Positions 34,529 to 44,446 are shown, counted from the first letter of the stretch. The stretch is 64,000 bases of DNA from Chloroflexota bacterium (GCA_013388755.1 JACAEQ010000114.1:1-64000), one strand, 5' to 3'. Numbers and translations: made by a program. Notes: a model not told the origin generated them from the letters alone.

Positions 34529-35315
34529 GATCCACCTCGGACTCGGGGCGCTTCAGGTCGTTGATCGCAATCTCAGGTGCAATGCCCGCCGCCTTGTAGG
34601 GAGTCTCCAGTTCAACCGTCTCATCCATGATCGGGAACTGGCGCGCGAGTTCAGGATGCTCGATGGTGCCCGAGCGCTCTTCACCGTGCAAGGGGGAAGT
34701 ATACGGGCTGACCAGCGGCAAGCCACCGACCGGGTCAATCAACTGCCCGTCAATCTCCAGGCCCTGCTTGCCAAAGGTTGGCACCGGAAAGTCCCTGGCC
34801 TCGCGCCTGCCGTACCAGCGCACGCGGTTCAGGCGCTGGTTATCGATCTGCGCCTGCAACGTCATCAACGCATGGAGCAGCGCCTCCGGGCGAGGGGGGC
34901 AACCCGGAATGTAAACATCAACCGGAAGGAGCAGGTCAATACCGCGCAGGACATTATAGCCGTCGCGGAACGGCCCGCCCGAGGTGGCGCATGCACCCAT
35001 CGAGATAACATAGCGCGGCTCGGGCATCTGGTTGTACAGCCGCACCACCTGCGGCGCCATCTTCTTTGTGACTGTACCGGCGACGATCATCAGATCTGCC
35101 TGGCGCGGCGATGCCCGAAACATCTCGGCGCCAAACCGTGCCAGGTCGAAGCGCGCCAGGCCCGTGGCCATCATTTCGATTGCGCAGCACGCCAGCCCAA
35201 ACGACAGCGGCCAGACCGAAGAACGGCGCCCCCAGTTATAGAAGCGCTGCATGGTCGTCAGAAAAACACCCTGTTTTTCGGCTTCGAGCTGGATCTCTCG
35301 ATCGTCGGACATCAT
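34515..35315 (-). CDS. nuoB: NADH-quinone oxidoreductase subunit B
   Basis: 266 residues; the usual NuoB is 160-220. The N2 4Fe-4S cluster ligands are the CC pair in [11 protein letters not shown], Cys in [13 protein letters not shown], and Cys in [11 protein letters not shown]. The C-terminal about 90 residues ([19 protein letters not shown] onward) are an extension without cluster motifs. It starts 27 bp after nuoA. It passes electrons from NuoI to quinone. Confidence 0.95.
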   Translation of the reverse strand: MMSDDREIQLEAEKQGVFLTTMQRFYNWGRRSSVWPLSFGLACCAIEMMATGLARFDLARFGAEMFRASPRQADLMIVAGTVTKKMAPQVVRLYNQMPEPRYVISMGACATSGGPFRDGYNVLRGIDLLLPVDVYIPGCPPRPEALLHALMTLQAQIDNQRLNRVRWYGRREARDFPVPTFGKQGLEIDGQLIDPVGGLPLVSPYTSPLHGEERSGTIEHPELARQFPIMDETVELETPYKAAGIAPEIAINDLKRPESEVDHAQG

Positions 35316-35341
35316 TCTGCCATTCTAGAATGCCGTGTGGC

Positions 35342-35698
35342 CTATACCCATTCGAGCGCGCCCTTCTTCCAGGCATACACCAGGGCTTCCACCAGGCTGA
35401 ACAGGAAGACTGCCATCGCAATCAGCGCAAAAAGGCCCAGTTCACCATAGGCGACCGCCCATGGATAGAGGAAGACGACCTCGATATCGAAGATAACAAA
35501 GGCCAGGGCATAGAGATAGTATTGCACCTTGAACTGTACTCGAATGTCGCCGACCGCCTCGAGGCCGCACTCGTAGGTATCAAGCTTGGTGGGCGTTGGC
35601 CGTTTTGGCCCGAGAAAGTAAGCTGCAACGATCGGGATCAGTGGAAAAATGACCGCAGCGACAAAAAACACGCCGACAAAAGCGTAGTTTGCAAGCAT
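35342..35698 (-). CDS. nuoA: NADH-quinone oxidoreductase subunit A
   Basis: 118 residues, three transmembrane helices. It has the signature [20 protein letters not shown] with the Cys loop, and [16 protein letters not shown] with conserved acidic residues. AAGGAG lies 9 bp upstream of the ATG. It is the first gene of the operon nuoABCDIHJKLMMN, which has no nuoE, nuoF or nuoG. Confidence 0.95.
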   Translation of the reverse strand: MLANYAFVGVFFVAAVIFPLIPIVAAYFLGPKRPTPTKLDTYECGLEAVGDIRVQFKVQYYLYALAFVIFDIEVVFLYPWAVAYGELGLFALIAMAVFLFSLVEALVYAWKKGALEWV

Positions 35699-35749
35699 CA
35701 GGCCACGCTCCTTCAGGGCAGTATCTCAGCGGTCGCAACGACGTTGTTG

Positions 35750-35779
35750 AGTATATCACAATCCTTCGTGAAGGCGCAA
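35750..35779 (-). promoter_or_regulatory. Candidate nuo operon promoter
   Basis: On the minus strand, TTGCGC (35774-35779) and TATACT (35750-35755) are separated by 18 bp, about 50 bp upstream of nuoA. The -10 is preceded by TGA, a partial extended -10. Confidence 0.4.
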
Positions 35780-35820
35780 ACAAACTGGTAAAAATGCCGC
35801 AACCACGGGTTAGCGGTTGG

Positions 35821-35882
35821 GAAAGAATCGAGATTGCGTCGCTGCACGCGCAATGCCTTCCAGCCATCCGTTCTTCGGGTAT
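35821..35882. repeat. Degenerate fragment resembling the palindromic element interior
   Basis: AGATTGCGTCGCTGCACGCG followed by CAATGCC matches the interior palindrome of copies B and C, but the GCCTATCCGA ends are not present (only a degenerate TTCGGGTATTC). Probably a decayed copy. Confidence 0.35.
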
Positions 35883-36347
35883 TCAGGGGCCGACCAGCCG
35901 CATCTCGATGCGCCCGACGCGGATAATATCGCCTTCCTCGACGATGGTTGCGTCGCGCACCTCAATGTCGTTAACGAATGTGCCATTGGTGCTGTGCAGG
36001 TCCTCAAGCACCCACTGGTTGCCGCGCAGTTCGAGGCGGGCATGCTGCTGTGACAGGAACGTGTCGTTCAACGCGATCTCGCACTGCTCCATGCTTCGAC
36101 CGATGATGGTGCTCGGGCTGAGGGGGAACGCTTTGCCCACGGCGACGCCGCTCTGGCCGCTACGCAATACGACCAGCCGGCCATAGGGGCTGGCGGATGA
36201 TCCGGCGTTGCCTGATTGCCCTGCAGATGCGAGGTCGCGCATCATGACCCGCAGCGCCTGCCACAAAAAGAAGTAGAGCAGCAGAATGACGGCAAACCGC
36301 AACACAAGCATGAGAACATCTATCGAGGTGTTGGCGAGGTCAAACAT
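35883..36347 (-). CDS. Membrane-anchored FHA domain protein (FhaB-like)
   Basis: 154 residues. One N-terminal transmembrane helix (VLRFAVILLLYFFLWQAL), a short linker, then a C-terminal FHA domain with IIGRSMEQCEIALNDTFLSQQHARL and LHSTNGTFVND, carrying the phosphothreonine-binding Arg, Ser-x-x-His and Asn. The layout equals mycobacterial FhaB/FipA. It lies next to an FhaA-like gene. A Ser/Thr kinase and phosphatase that usually accompany the pair are not here. Confidence 0.85.
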   Translation of the reverse strand: MFDLANTSIDVLMLVLRFAVILLLYFFLWQALRVMMRDLASAGQSGNAGSSASPYGRLVVLRSGQSGVAVGKAFPLSPSTIIGRSMEQCEIALNDTFLSQQHARLELRGNQWVLEDLHSTNGTFVNDIEVRDATIVEEGDIIRVGRIEMRLVGP

Positions 36348-36367
36348 CGGGCCAGGTGGTGGGCGCT

Positions 36368-37096
36368 TCAGCGGTCAACATCCCGAAACGTCAGTTCCAG
36401 CCCGCCGAGTGACACAACATCGCCGTCACGCAATGCTCGCTCAGCCACTGGCTCACCATTCACGAATGTGCCGTTCGTTGAGCCCATATCGGTCAACCAG
36501 AAACGACGAGAGCGGTAGCGGAGCTGCGCGTGGTTGCGCGATACGCGCGCATCCTCCAGGACAATGTCGTTATTGAGGCCGCGCCCGATCGTCAGGAGCG
36601 TACTGTCGAGCGGGATAACATGGGCACCGTTTGCCGTGGCCAGCAGCAGGCGGGCGCGTGCTGCCGGTGCAGCGACGATCCGGGCCGGGATCACCTGGGT
36701 ATCACTTGCCGGATCGTTGCCCGCAGGCGCTGCCTGGTTTTCTGCGAGCACCTGGATTGTCCGGCGCGGCACACCCGCATCAGCAACAAGTTCGACACGC
36801 GGATGTTCGACCATGCTGAACCCGCGTTCCTGGGCCAGTTCTGCCAGGTACGTTGCCATCTCGCGCTCGACCTCAGCGCGGATGGGCTTGAATGCCTCAA
36901 GATCCTGCGGGTTCAGATAGGCGCGGTAATAGTTCGGTACCAGGATACGCCGGACGCTGACCGTCTGGCTGGCCTCCATGGCGCGTTCCAGGCGTTTGGC
37001 GATCTCGGCTGGCTGCACCGGGCTGCGGAACAGCCGGGCAACGGACCCCTCGACGATATTCTCCATGAACGATTCGAAACGCGACAGTGCGGACAT
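36368..37096 (-). CDS. FhaA-like protein (DUF3662 + FHA domain)
   Basis: 242 residues from the ATG at 37096 (AGGTG close upstream). The N-terminal DUF3662 domain is FESFMENIVEGSVARLFRSP and PAEIAKRLERAMEASQTVS, about residues 5-115. A linker follows, then a C-terminal FHA domain with LTIGRGLNNDIVLEDARVSRNHAQL and DMGSTNGTFVNGEP. Actinobacterial FhaA regulates cell-wall and lipid II export through kinase signalling; a similar envelope role here is inference. It is followed 20 bp later by the membrane FHA gene. Confidence 0.88.
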   Translation of the reverse strand: MSALSRFESFMENIVEGSVARLFRSPVQPAEIAKRLERAMEASQTVSVRRILVPNYYRAYLNPQDLEAFKPIRAEVEREMATYLAELAQERGFSMVEHPRVELVADAGVPRRTIQVLAENQAAPAGNDPASDTQVIPARIVAAPAARARLLLATANGAHVIPLDSTLLTIGRGLNNDIVLEDARVSRNHAQLRYRSRRFWLTDMGSTNGTFVNGEPVAERALRDGDVVSLGGLELTFRDVDR

Positions 37097-37171
37097 AACA
37101 CCTGCCTGGCTCGATTGCGGCAACGCTAACATCGTGATGGTATTGTACAGGACCTGGAAGGGAGGGGCAAC

Positions 37172-38383
37172 CTACACGTCATGTACGACTGCTTCTCTGC
37201 CCGACTCCGCCACCCGTGTGCAGACCGCCAGCAGCCGCGCCGCCCGCTGCGTATAGGTATGCGGTAGGACGCGCGTGCGTCCGCGTGCCGCAAGCTCCTC
37301 TCGCCGCAGCGGATCGTTGAGCAATGCGCGTATGGCCCCGGCCAGCGCGGCGCTGTCGCTGCGCGGCACGTGCAATGCGCCGTCGCCGCCGGTGATCTCG
37401 CGCAACGCCGGCAAATCCGGGCAGATGACGGCACGCTCCATCGCCATGTACTCGAACAGTTTCAGCGGCGAGGCGGTTACATCGGTCACCGTATCCGGAA
37501 TAACCAGCAGATCGGCAGCCGCCAGGTAGAGCGGCACACGCTCCTGTGGCTGCGGCCCGGCAAAGGTCACACGCCCGGCGATGCCGAGACGTTGCGCCTG
37601 GTCTGCCAGCGCTGCGCGCTCCTGGTCGCGCCCGCCAACCAGAATGAAGTGCACGGCAGGCGTATCGGCGACGGCATCGAGGAGCAGGTCAAGGCCACGA
37701 TAGGCAAAGGTCAGGCCGGCATACACCACGGTTGGAGCATCGGGGAGCCCCAGGGCCTGCCGGGCAGCATCGCGCGCCTGAGGGATGTACCGTTCGTCGT
37801 CATACGCGTCGGGCAGAACGGCCACCTGGCGCGAGTTGCGTATGCCAAGTGCGGCCAGCAGGTCACGAAATGCGCCGGTCAACGACGTCAGCGCTGCAGG
37901 GCGCGTCAGCGCCAGCCGGTCGATCAGGTGCACCACCGGTTGCACCCAGCGTTCTTTCGCCCGTGATGGGTTGCGCGTCTCCAGGTCGTGCACCTCGTAC
38001 ACGACCTGCGCGCCGGTCAGAGCCGGTGCGAGCAGCGCCAGCCACAGAGCACAGATCACCTCGCGCACATAGATCACATCGTAACGCTGTCGCCGCGCCA
38101 GCCGCAACCAGAGCAGCACAGCGAGCGCCAGCCAGGCATAGACACTACGCTCGGCGTAGTACCACAGCGTTGAGCGGTACAGTCGTGACAGACGGCCAAT
38201 CGCGATCCGTGGCAGATGCAACGCCAGCCCGTCAAACGCGCTCGGCCCACCCTCCACACGTGGCACGATCGCCAGCGTCTCCGGCGCCAGCGCCTTCAAC
38301 GCGCGTAGCGTCGCATGCGTCTGCACCGCGTTGGCTGACCGCAGACGCAGGCTGTTTGGATAGGCGATGTAGCAAATACGCAT
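37172..38383 (-). CDS. Glycosyltransferase family 4 protein
   Basis: 403 residues, GT-B fold. The N-terminal acceptor domain begins MRICYIAYPNSLRLRSANAVQTH. The C-terminal nucleotide-sugar domain has VVYAGLTFAYRGLDLLLDA, PQERVPLYLAAADLLVIPD and SPLKLFEYMAMERAVICPDLPALRE, the EX7E-type GT4 signature. A hydrophobic patch at 80-95 may touch the membrane. It is the downstream member of a four-gene glycan cluster read leftward. The sugar and acceptor are unknown. Confidence 0.87.
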   Translation of the reverse strand: MRICYIAYPNSLRLRSANAVQTHATLRALKALAPETLAIVPRVEGGPSAFDGLALHLPRIAIGRLSRLYRSTLWYYAERSVYAWLALAVLLWLRLARRQRYDVIYVREVICALWLALLAPALTGAQVVYEVHDLETRNPSRAKERWVQPVVHLIDRLALTRPAALTSLTGAFRDLLAALGIRNSRQVAVLPDAYDDERYIPQARDAARQALGLPDAPTVVYAGLTFAYRGLDLLLDAVADTPAVHFILVGGRDQERAALADQAQRLGIAGRVTFAGPQPQERVPLYLAAADLLVIPDTVTDVTASPLKLFEYMAMERAVICPDLPALREITGGDGALHVPRSDSAALAGAIRALLNDPLRREELAARGRTRVLPHTYTQRAARLLAVCTRVAESGREAVVHDV

Positions 38384-38415
38384 CTTTGTTGCGGGTCAGG
38401 TGGTAGTCCCGATTC

Positions 38416-39660
38416 TCAATTGCCCATCCCCCTGAGCCATGGTGCGTACAGCCGCAGCAATTCCCCGGCGATCGTCTGCGATGTGAAGCGCTTCGCCAGC
38501 GCCGGCCCGCGTTGTGCGAACGCCTGCCAGAGTGAAGGCTCGCGGAGCAGCCGTGCTAGTGCCAGGCCGATTGCCTGGCCGCTCTCCGGTTCCACGACCA
38601 GGCCACATCCAGCCTCCGCGACATAGTCGCTTACACCGGTGGTGCGGGTGACGATCGGTGGTGTGCCGACCGCCGCAGCCTCGACCACGACCCGGCTGAA
38701 TGACTCGGCGACGGATGGCACCGCAGCGACATCGGCGGCCGCAAGGTACGTCATCGCCACTTCGTGCGGGATGCCGCCGACCAGTGTTATCGTCGTTGCA
38801 ACGCCGAGCGCCTCCGCCCGGCGAGCGAGGTAGGCACCGTAATCGCCGAAGCGCTTTGTGCTACGGTTCGGGCCAATGATCAGCACCTGCGGATCAATGC
38901 CGCTGGCCTGCGCATGGGGAATGGCTTCCACCAGGTATTCGATACCTTTGAACGGATGCAACCGGTTCAGACTGACAACGATCGGTCGCGCCGGGTCGAG
39001 GCCATGCCGTGCGACGATCTCCTGCCGGCTGGCGCGCCGGAATGCATCCAGGCTCATGCCGGCAGGCGGATAGCTATCGGCGGTGATGTTGTATGGGATG
39101 GCTGTCACCTTAGCCGGCGTGGCACCCAGGCGTACCGCCAGCGAGCGGATCTGCGGCGAGTCGGCGCGCAACACGTCGGCGCGGCGGAACACGAATGGCA
39201 GGAGCGCCCGTACGGCTGCAAAGCGCGCATAGCCATAATCAAACGCTGGTTCGCTCATGATGTCGGCGCCGGGGAGAGTGACGGCCAGCGGCGGATGGAT
39301 GGAGCGTGGCACAAGGGCGGCGACCAGCCCCAGCGGGAACGCAGTTTCCACGTGGACCAGGTCATAGCGCCGCGCGGCAATAAAGCGCCGGTAATGCAGG
39401 GCGGCGCCGGCCAGGTACGGGTAGCTCGTCGGCAGCGCCATGGCGCGGTTGGCAGCCTTCAACGCGATCGTCGAACTGACCGGTAGGGAGTGCACGACGA
39501 TCCCTTCGAGTGTCGTACTGGTCAGGCGTGAAATACCGGCTGCGAGGGTGATCACTTCGCTGTCAACGCCACGTTCGCGCCAGGCGGCGATCACCTCGGC
39601 GTGAATGCGATTTCCCATAAGCGCCGGGTCGTAGCGTGGAATGAAATAGAGGATCGTCAT
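38416..39660 (-). CDS. Glycosyltransferase family 4 protein
   Basis: 414 residues from the ATG at 39660, which overlaps the upstream membrane protein stop (ATGA). GT-B fold: MTILYFIPRYDPALMGNRIH at the N-terminus, VVSLNRLHPFKGIEYLVEA, YLAAADVAAVPSVAESFSRV and the EX7E motif region VVEAAAVGTPPIVTRTTGVS. It is co-translated with the GT-C-like protein, so they probably act on the same glycan. Donor and acceptor are unknown. Confidence 0.88.
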   Translation of the reverse strand: MTILYFIPRYDPALMGNRIHAEVIAAWRERGVDSEVITLAAGISRLTSTTLEGIVVHSLPVSSTIALKAANRAMALPTSYPYLAGAALHYRRFIAARRYDLVHVETAFPLGLVAALVPRSIHPPLAVTLPGADIMSEPAFDYGYARFAAVRALLPFVFRRADVLRADSPQIRSLAVRLGATPAKVTAIPYNITADSYPPAGMSLDAFRRASRQEIVARHGLDPARPIVVSLNRLHPFKGIEYLVEAIPHAQASGIDPQVLIIGPNRSTKRFGDYGAYLARRAEALGVATTITLVGGIPHEVAMTYLAAADVAAVPSVAESFSRVVVEAAAVGTPPIVTRTTGVSDYVAEAGCGLVVEPESGQAIGLALARLLREPSLWQAFAQRGPALAKRFTSQTIAGELLRLYAPWLRGMGN

Positions 39661-41993
39661 GGCATGTCCGGCAATCGTCGCCACAGTTGCAGGGTGTAGC
39701 CACGCGTGGTGTGAATGTCAATCAACTCATACCGCGCGCGCAGGACGCCCGCGCCACCAAAGTAATCCTCCCAGATACGCGGGATGTAGGTCGGGCGGCG
39801 CACATTGAGCACATAGTTCGGGTCGCGCTTCTCGTGCCCTGCGGCGCCGCTGCCCATGCCTTCGACTTCGACGCGTGCGATGTGCCGGTCAGCCAGGCCA
39901 TAGATGTCGATCGTTTCGCGCTGCGAGTAATAGGCGATTGCGCCGATGCCGCCCGCCGCGATGCTGGCATCCGGTGGCGTATTCTGGTTGAGCCACAGGC
40001 CGAGATCGGCCCAGATCCAGACGCTTTCGTCATTACCGCGAACGCGCCGGTCGAGTGTGTCGCCGCGGTTCAGCGCGACCAGCGCGGCCACGGCGAGCGC
40101 CCCCACGAGCACCAGCCGCGTCGTTCGCGGCGCACGGCGGGCGAACGGGCGGGCAGCCAGCGTCGCCATGCCGGCGGTGATCAGCATTGCCAGCCATGCA
40201 ACCAGCGGCACGAAGAAACGCTCGCCGGGAAAATGATCGCCGCCCACCATGATGATGTAGGCAGTATAGACCAGGCACACCATCCAGAGATAGCCAGCGG
40301 GTGCGACCAGCGCAGCGATCAGCCGCTCCGCCGGGTGTTGCCTGCTTGTCGTCAGGAACGGTGCAACGACAGCGATGATCAGGAGCGGCCCGCCGGCGAT
40401 CCGCGCAAAAGCGGCGGCATACTCCAGGCCGCGCAGCCATTGCTGCACGCCGCCGCCGGTTTTGGCGTAGAACGTATTCGGCAGCAGGTCGCCATAGTAC
40501 CACAGACGCCACACAAAATACGGCACGAATACGGCCGCGAACGCCGCAATCAATGGTAGCACCGCGCGTGCCGCGTTGTCCAGGGCGCCTCGTCTGACCA
40601 GGCGTGTCGGCGAGAACATGTGCCCGCCCGGTTCCGCGCACAATGCCGCCAGAAATCCGTGCCCCGCCGTCAGCCCGACCAGCATGATGCCCTCCGGCCG
40701 TGTCAGCGCCGCCAGTGCGAATACCAGCCCGCTGAGTGCGAGTCGCCGGGTGACAACAGGGGCGCCATGCACCAGCCCCGCCGACAGGTACAGCCCGCCC
40801 CCAAGCAGGATCAGCCATGCAAACAGGCCGGTCTCCATCCCGGCGCCGCGGGTCGTATAGACCAGCAGACTCTGGCTCGACGCCACCAGCAGGGCCGTGG
40901 CCAGGCCCCACGCCGGGCCATACAGGCGCGCGGCTATCCGGTACGACAGCAGCACCAGCGCCAGGCCAATGACCATACCGGCCAGGTAGCTCCAGAAGAC
41001 CGGATCACCACCGAGCCGGATCACCAGGGCCGCCAGGATGGTCCAGAGAAAGTTGGTATACCCTTCGACGCGCTCACCCGGATTGAACACCAGGCCGTGG
41101 CCGGCGACAAGGTTGCGCGCGTACTGAAACGAGATGAAGGCGTCGTCGGTGAAGCCAGCGGGCCAGATGACACTGCTGTAGCCGGCAAGCGCCAGAAGCG
41201 CGGCCAGCCCGATCCGTGCCGGTGTGGCGTGACCGATGAAGGCGCTGGCGGCAGTGGCAACCAGGACGGGCACAACGAGCCAGAAGAAGGGAAGCGCATC
41301 CGGCCGGTAGAGCGATGCGGTAGCCATCAGCGCAAGTGTATGCACGGCGACAATCGCCAGCGCGCCTCCGCGATCGGTGCGGCGCCGCGCTACCGCCCAC
41401 ACTGCCAGCAAGCCAGCCGGCGCGCCGAGCACCAGCGGCCAGTCGATCGCAACGATGGGGGAAATCTCCAGTCTGGTGATCATCAGGCCAAGATCGCGCC
41501 CTTCGCCGGCGGCGCGGAATGGCCGAGTCGCCACGCCAAAGCGCATGGCCGCGTCGCCTCCCGCCGGATCAAGCAACAGGCGATAGGTACGTAGCGCACG
41601 TTCGGGCGTCGTCTCGGCGAGCACGCGATCGTTGAGCAGGAAGCGGATCGGTTGCGGACCTTCGGGTTGCGGCGCCAGCGCCGTCACGACCGCGATGTAC
41701 CTGCGCCCGCTGTTGTGTCGTAGCGGCAGACGCGCCTCGGTATTGCCGCCCGACCAGCGATAGGCGAACTGGTCATTGCGTTCGATACCATAGAGACCCT
41801 TTGTGTCAAGCGTATCCGCCGGCCCGTCGAGCGTGTAGCCAGCAGGATTCTGCTGCATGACAAACAAAAATACGGCACAGAGCGCTATGAGCAGAATCAG
41901 CGCCGCGCCTTCGCCCGGTGCAGGGAGGAACGTGCGGCTGGCTGGTCCAGTACGGGAGCGCCCAGGAAGTGATTGTTCGAGCGACTGACGCAT
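39657..41993 (-). CDS. GT-C-like polytopic membrane glycosyltransferase
   Basis: 778 residues from the ATG at 41993. One helix near the N-terminus is followed by an extracytoplasmic beta-rich domain of about 150 residues. Then come about 11 helices: FTDDAFISFQYARNLVAGHG (GT-C acidic loop), ERVEGYTNFLWTILAAL, LTRPEGIMLV. The C-terminal soluble part has DASIAAGGIGAIAYYS and IDIYGLADRHIARV. This is the layout of ArnT/arabinofuranosyltransferase-type enzymes using polyprenyl-phosphate sugars. It is coupled to the GT4 gene downstream. Confidence 0.8.
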   Translation of the reverse strand: MRQSLEQSLPGRSRTGPASRTFLPAPGEGAALILLIALCAVFLFVMQQNPAGYTLDGPADTLDTKGLYGIERNDQFAYRWSGGNTEARLPLRHNSGRRYIAVVTALAPQPEGPQPIRFLLNDRVLAETTPERALRTYRLLLDPAGGDAAMRFGVATRPFRAAGEGRDLGLMITRLEISPIVAIDWPLVLGAPAGLLAVWAVARRRTDRGGALAIVAVHTLALMATASLYRPDALPFFWLVVPVLVATAASAFIGHATPARIGLAALLALAGYSSVIWPAGFTDDAFISFQYARNLVAGHGLVFNPGERVEGYTNFLWTILAALVIRLGGDPVFWSYLAGMVIGLALVLLSYRIAARLYGPAWGLATALLVASSQSLLVYTTRGAGMETGLFAWLILLGGGLYLSAGLVHGAPVVTRRLALSGLVFALAALTRPEGIMLVGLTAGHGFLAALCAEPGGHMFSPTRLVRRGALDNAARAVLPLIAAFAAVFVPYFVWRLWYYGDLLPNTFYAKTGGGVQQWLRGLEYAAAFARIAGGPLLIIAVVAPFLTTSRQHPAERLIAALVAPAGYLWMVCLVYTAYIIMVGGDHFPGERFFVPLVAWLAMLITAGMATLAARPFARRAPRTTRLVLVGALAVAALVALNRGDTLDRRVRGNDESVWIWADLGLWLNQNTPPDASIAAGGIGAIAYYSQRETIDIYGLADRHIARVEVEGMGSGAAGHEKRDPNYVLNVRRPTYIPRIWEDYFGGAGVLRARYELIDIHTTRGYTLQLWRRLPDMP

Positions 41994-42088
41994 GGCTATA
42001 GCAACGTGCAACAACCTTACACCCCGGTGGGGGGCGCGGCGCGCAGGAACGGCGGCGTGTCCGCGAAGCACGGTTGCTGCTTGCCGCT

Positions 42089-44446
42089 CTACGGTGCGCG
42101 ACGTTCGTAGATTATGACATCATGGCGCGTGAGCACCGGCTGGTACCCATCCGCTAGGCGTTGTTCAAGCTCCGGGAAACTGCGGGTCGTGCCGGGGCCG
42201 TTGACCCACGGTTTGTCTTCGGCAGTGACCTGGACGATAAACCGCGGTTGCGCCTGATCCAGTTCGGCAAGGAACCGCTGGCGCAGGCGTTGAATAACCG
42301 GGTGCGACACATGATGGTAGAAATAGAAATCCTCCACAAAGGACGTCGCCGGGCAAGCCTTGGCGATCAGCAGCGCGTGAATCGCGCCGCCGGTCCAGTC
42401 GAGCGTCTGTACCCGATCACCCGGTTGGAGATGTTCGTCCAGGAATGCTGCGATCCGGTCGGTTCGTTCCAGTTTCGCGCTACTCACCGGCCGGCCGATC
42501 AACTGATCGAGCAACTCGGGCGCCGGCCGCGCCGCGGTGACGATCACCACAGCGGCAATGATCGGCGCCACGACCTGCCACCTTCCTGGCGCGCTGACGA
42601 CACGAAAACAGAGCGCCGTCAGGATGGTGAGAAAGAATGCCAGCGGCAACCAGTGATAGGTCCAGAACTTTCCGGCCGGGATCGGGTAGAGGCTGTAGGC
42701 GATTGCCAGCGCCACGAGCATCCAGACGAACATCCGGTGATCGCGATCGAGCTGCTCGTCACGCAACGCGACCACACTGCCGATGACAGCCGGGATCAAC
42801 CAGAGGTGATAGGTACCAAGTTCAAGCCAGCCACGCAACAGATACAATGGATAATTGATATCGTCCGTTGTGCGGTGCAGGCTATCGAGCCGGCCATAGA
42901 GCGGCCAGTAGCCAGTTGCCAGGTCGAGGAAGCCGGGTAATGCACCGGATGCCCACAGATAGCCAGCGGTTGCAAGCAGCGGCACGGTGGCGCCGGCGGC
43001 TGTGGTGGCAAGGGTCACGACAACGAGACGGAGCGATGGTCGTTCACCCGGCGGAGTACGCGCCAGCGCAGAGCATGTCGCCACGATCGGCAGGCCAATG
43101 ATGGCGTGTGGTTTGATCGTCGCCGCAAGGCCGAAGAGCATGCCGGCAAGCGCCTGGCGAGCATAGAAATGCCGTGCATCGCCGTGAGCGGCTGCAGGAT
43201 GTGTGAGGAGCAATGTCAGGCTGATCGGCAGCAAGATCACAAATTCGCGCTGTAACCCCATGTACATGCCATAGCCGAGGTAGAGTAACCCGAAGGTAAT
43301 GGTTGCCGCCCAGGCGACTCGCGCGCCGAGCGATCGCAACGCAAACCCCGTACTCGTGAGTATTCCAAGGAGCATGGCGCCGTCAGCCATCCGGAAGCCG
43401 AGGTCACCAAAGCCGAATATGCGCCCGATGGCAGCATTGAAGAGATAGACGCCGGGCATATTCTGCTCAAAGAAATCGCGGTACGGCACGCTGCCGAAGC
43501 GATCGACCAGCCAGCCGAGGTAGAGCATGATTGCCGAGTCGAACCCGATGCGCCAGAACAGTGAACACACGATACTGACTGCCAGCAGGGCGCCAAGCGG
43601 TGCGAACAGCGCGGCAAAGGCGCGAGACTGGCGTGTGGCCGTCGGCTCTGCGGCGTGATTCGGCAGGTACCGTAGGGCGCTTGCGCCACACGCAGCGATT
43701 ACGGCCAGATCCCAGAATGATGGTTGGATCGAAGCCAGCAGCGGCGGGGCAATGTGCCAGCCGGCGACCAGGGTTGCGGCCAGCGCCAGGGCCAGTGCCG
43801 TTGCCGGCAATGGCTGGAGCAGGCGCTGCAACCAGGCGCGCGCCAGCCATGCGACAAGCACAACCGTCAGGCAGCGCAGCGCCGCCGGCAGCGGCAATCG
43901 CTCATCCAGTGGGCGCACACGTACAGCGCCGATTGCCGCTCCAAGCGGGCGATCATCATCCGTGCCGCTGGCTTCCGCACGTCCGATCAGGCGCAGATCC
44001 GGTTGCTGCCAGGCTGCCGCCGCGGGCATGAGCAACAGGTGGTATGTTCGCCAGTGCGGCGGAATGTCAAGCACGGCAATCGTGCGCCGGTCAGCTGACA
44101 GGGTCAATGTTGCCGGCGGAGCATCCGGATATTGCGGCGCCGTCAACGGCGCCGACAGCACCAGGGCGCGATATTCGCGGTAGCCGCCAAGACGCACGAT
44201 ACTTCGCCCGTCGCTCCAGCGCAGCGCTGCCGCGCCACTGCCTTCAACGCCCCAGAAACCATCGAAGACCGCATCGGCGCCAGGCGCATCGACTGCGAAA
44301 CGCTGTAACCCCGGTGCAGGCGGAAATACAACCAGTACAATGAGGAAGGCGATACCGGCGAGATGCCATACATCAGAAAGGAATCGCTGTGGTTCAGGGC
44401 GTTGCCAGGTCATCGAGAGCGGCATGTCAGTCACGGGCAAGACCAT
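42089..44446 (-). CDS. GT-C-like polytopic membrane protein
   Basis: 785 residues; starts at 44446, 44425 or 44413 are all possible. One N-terminal helix, an extracytoplasmic beta-rich domain (about 45-185) similar in layout to the neighbour, then about 12 helices. It has FDSAIMLYLGWLVDRFGSVPYRDFFEQNMPG, quoted here only as the region about residues 300-330, with the acidic GT-C loop. LAATIKPHAIIGLPI follows. The soluble end contains QPGDRVQTLDWTGG. It heads the glycan cluster. Polyprenyl-linked sugar transfer is inferred. Confidence 0.75.
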   Translation of the reverse strand: MVLPVTDMPLSMTWQRPEPQRFLSDVWHLAGIAFLIVLVVFPPAPGLQRFAVDAPGADAVFDGFWGVEGSGAAALRWSDGRSIVRLGGYREYRALVLSAPLTAPQYPDAPPATLTLSADRRTIAVLDIPPHWRTYHLLLMPAAAAWQQPDLRLIGRAEASGTDDDRPLGAAIGAVRVRPLDERLPLPAALRCLTVVLVAWLARAWLQRLLQPLPATALALALAATLVAGWHIAPPLLASIQPSFWDLAVIAACGASALRYLPNHAAEPTATRQSRAFAALFAPLGALLAVSIVCSLFWRIGFDSAIMLYLGWLVDRFGSVPYRDFFEQNMPGVYLFNAAIGRIFGFGDLGFRMADGAMLLGILTSTGFALRSLGARVAWAATITFGLLYLGYGMYMGLQREFVILLPISLTLLLTHPAAAHGDARHFYARQALAGMLFGLAATIKPHAIIGLPIVATCSALARTPPGERPSLRLVVVTLATTAAGATVPLLATAGYLWASGALPGFLDLATGYWPLYGRLDSLHRTTDDINYPLYLLRGWLELGTYHLWLIPAVIGSVVALRDEQLDRDHRMFVWMLVALAIAYSLYPIPAGKFWTYHWLPLAFFLTILTALCFRVVSAPGRWQVVAPIIAAVVIVTAARPAPELLDQLIGRPVSSAKLERTDRIAAFLDEHLQPGDRVQTLDWTGGAIHALLIAKACPATSFVEDFYFYHHVSHPVIQRLRQRFLAELDQAQPRFIVQVTAEDKPWVNGPGTTRSFPELEQRLADGYQPVLTRHDVIIYERRAP

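Noticed and set aside
34269-35450. 393-residue open frame on the plus strand
   Set aside because: It is antisense to nuoC and nuoB, which carry the conserved cluster and core motifs.
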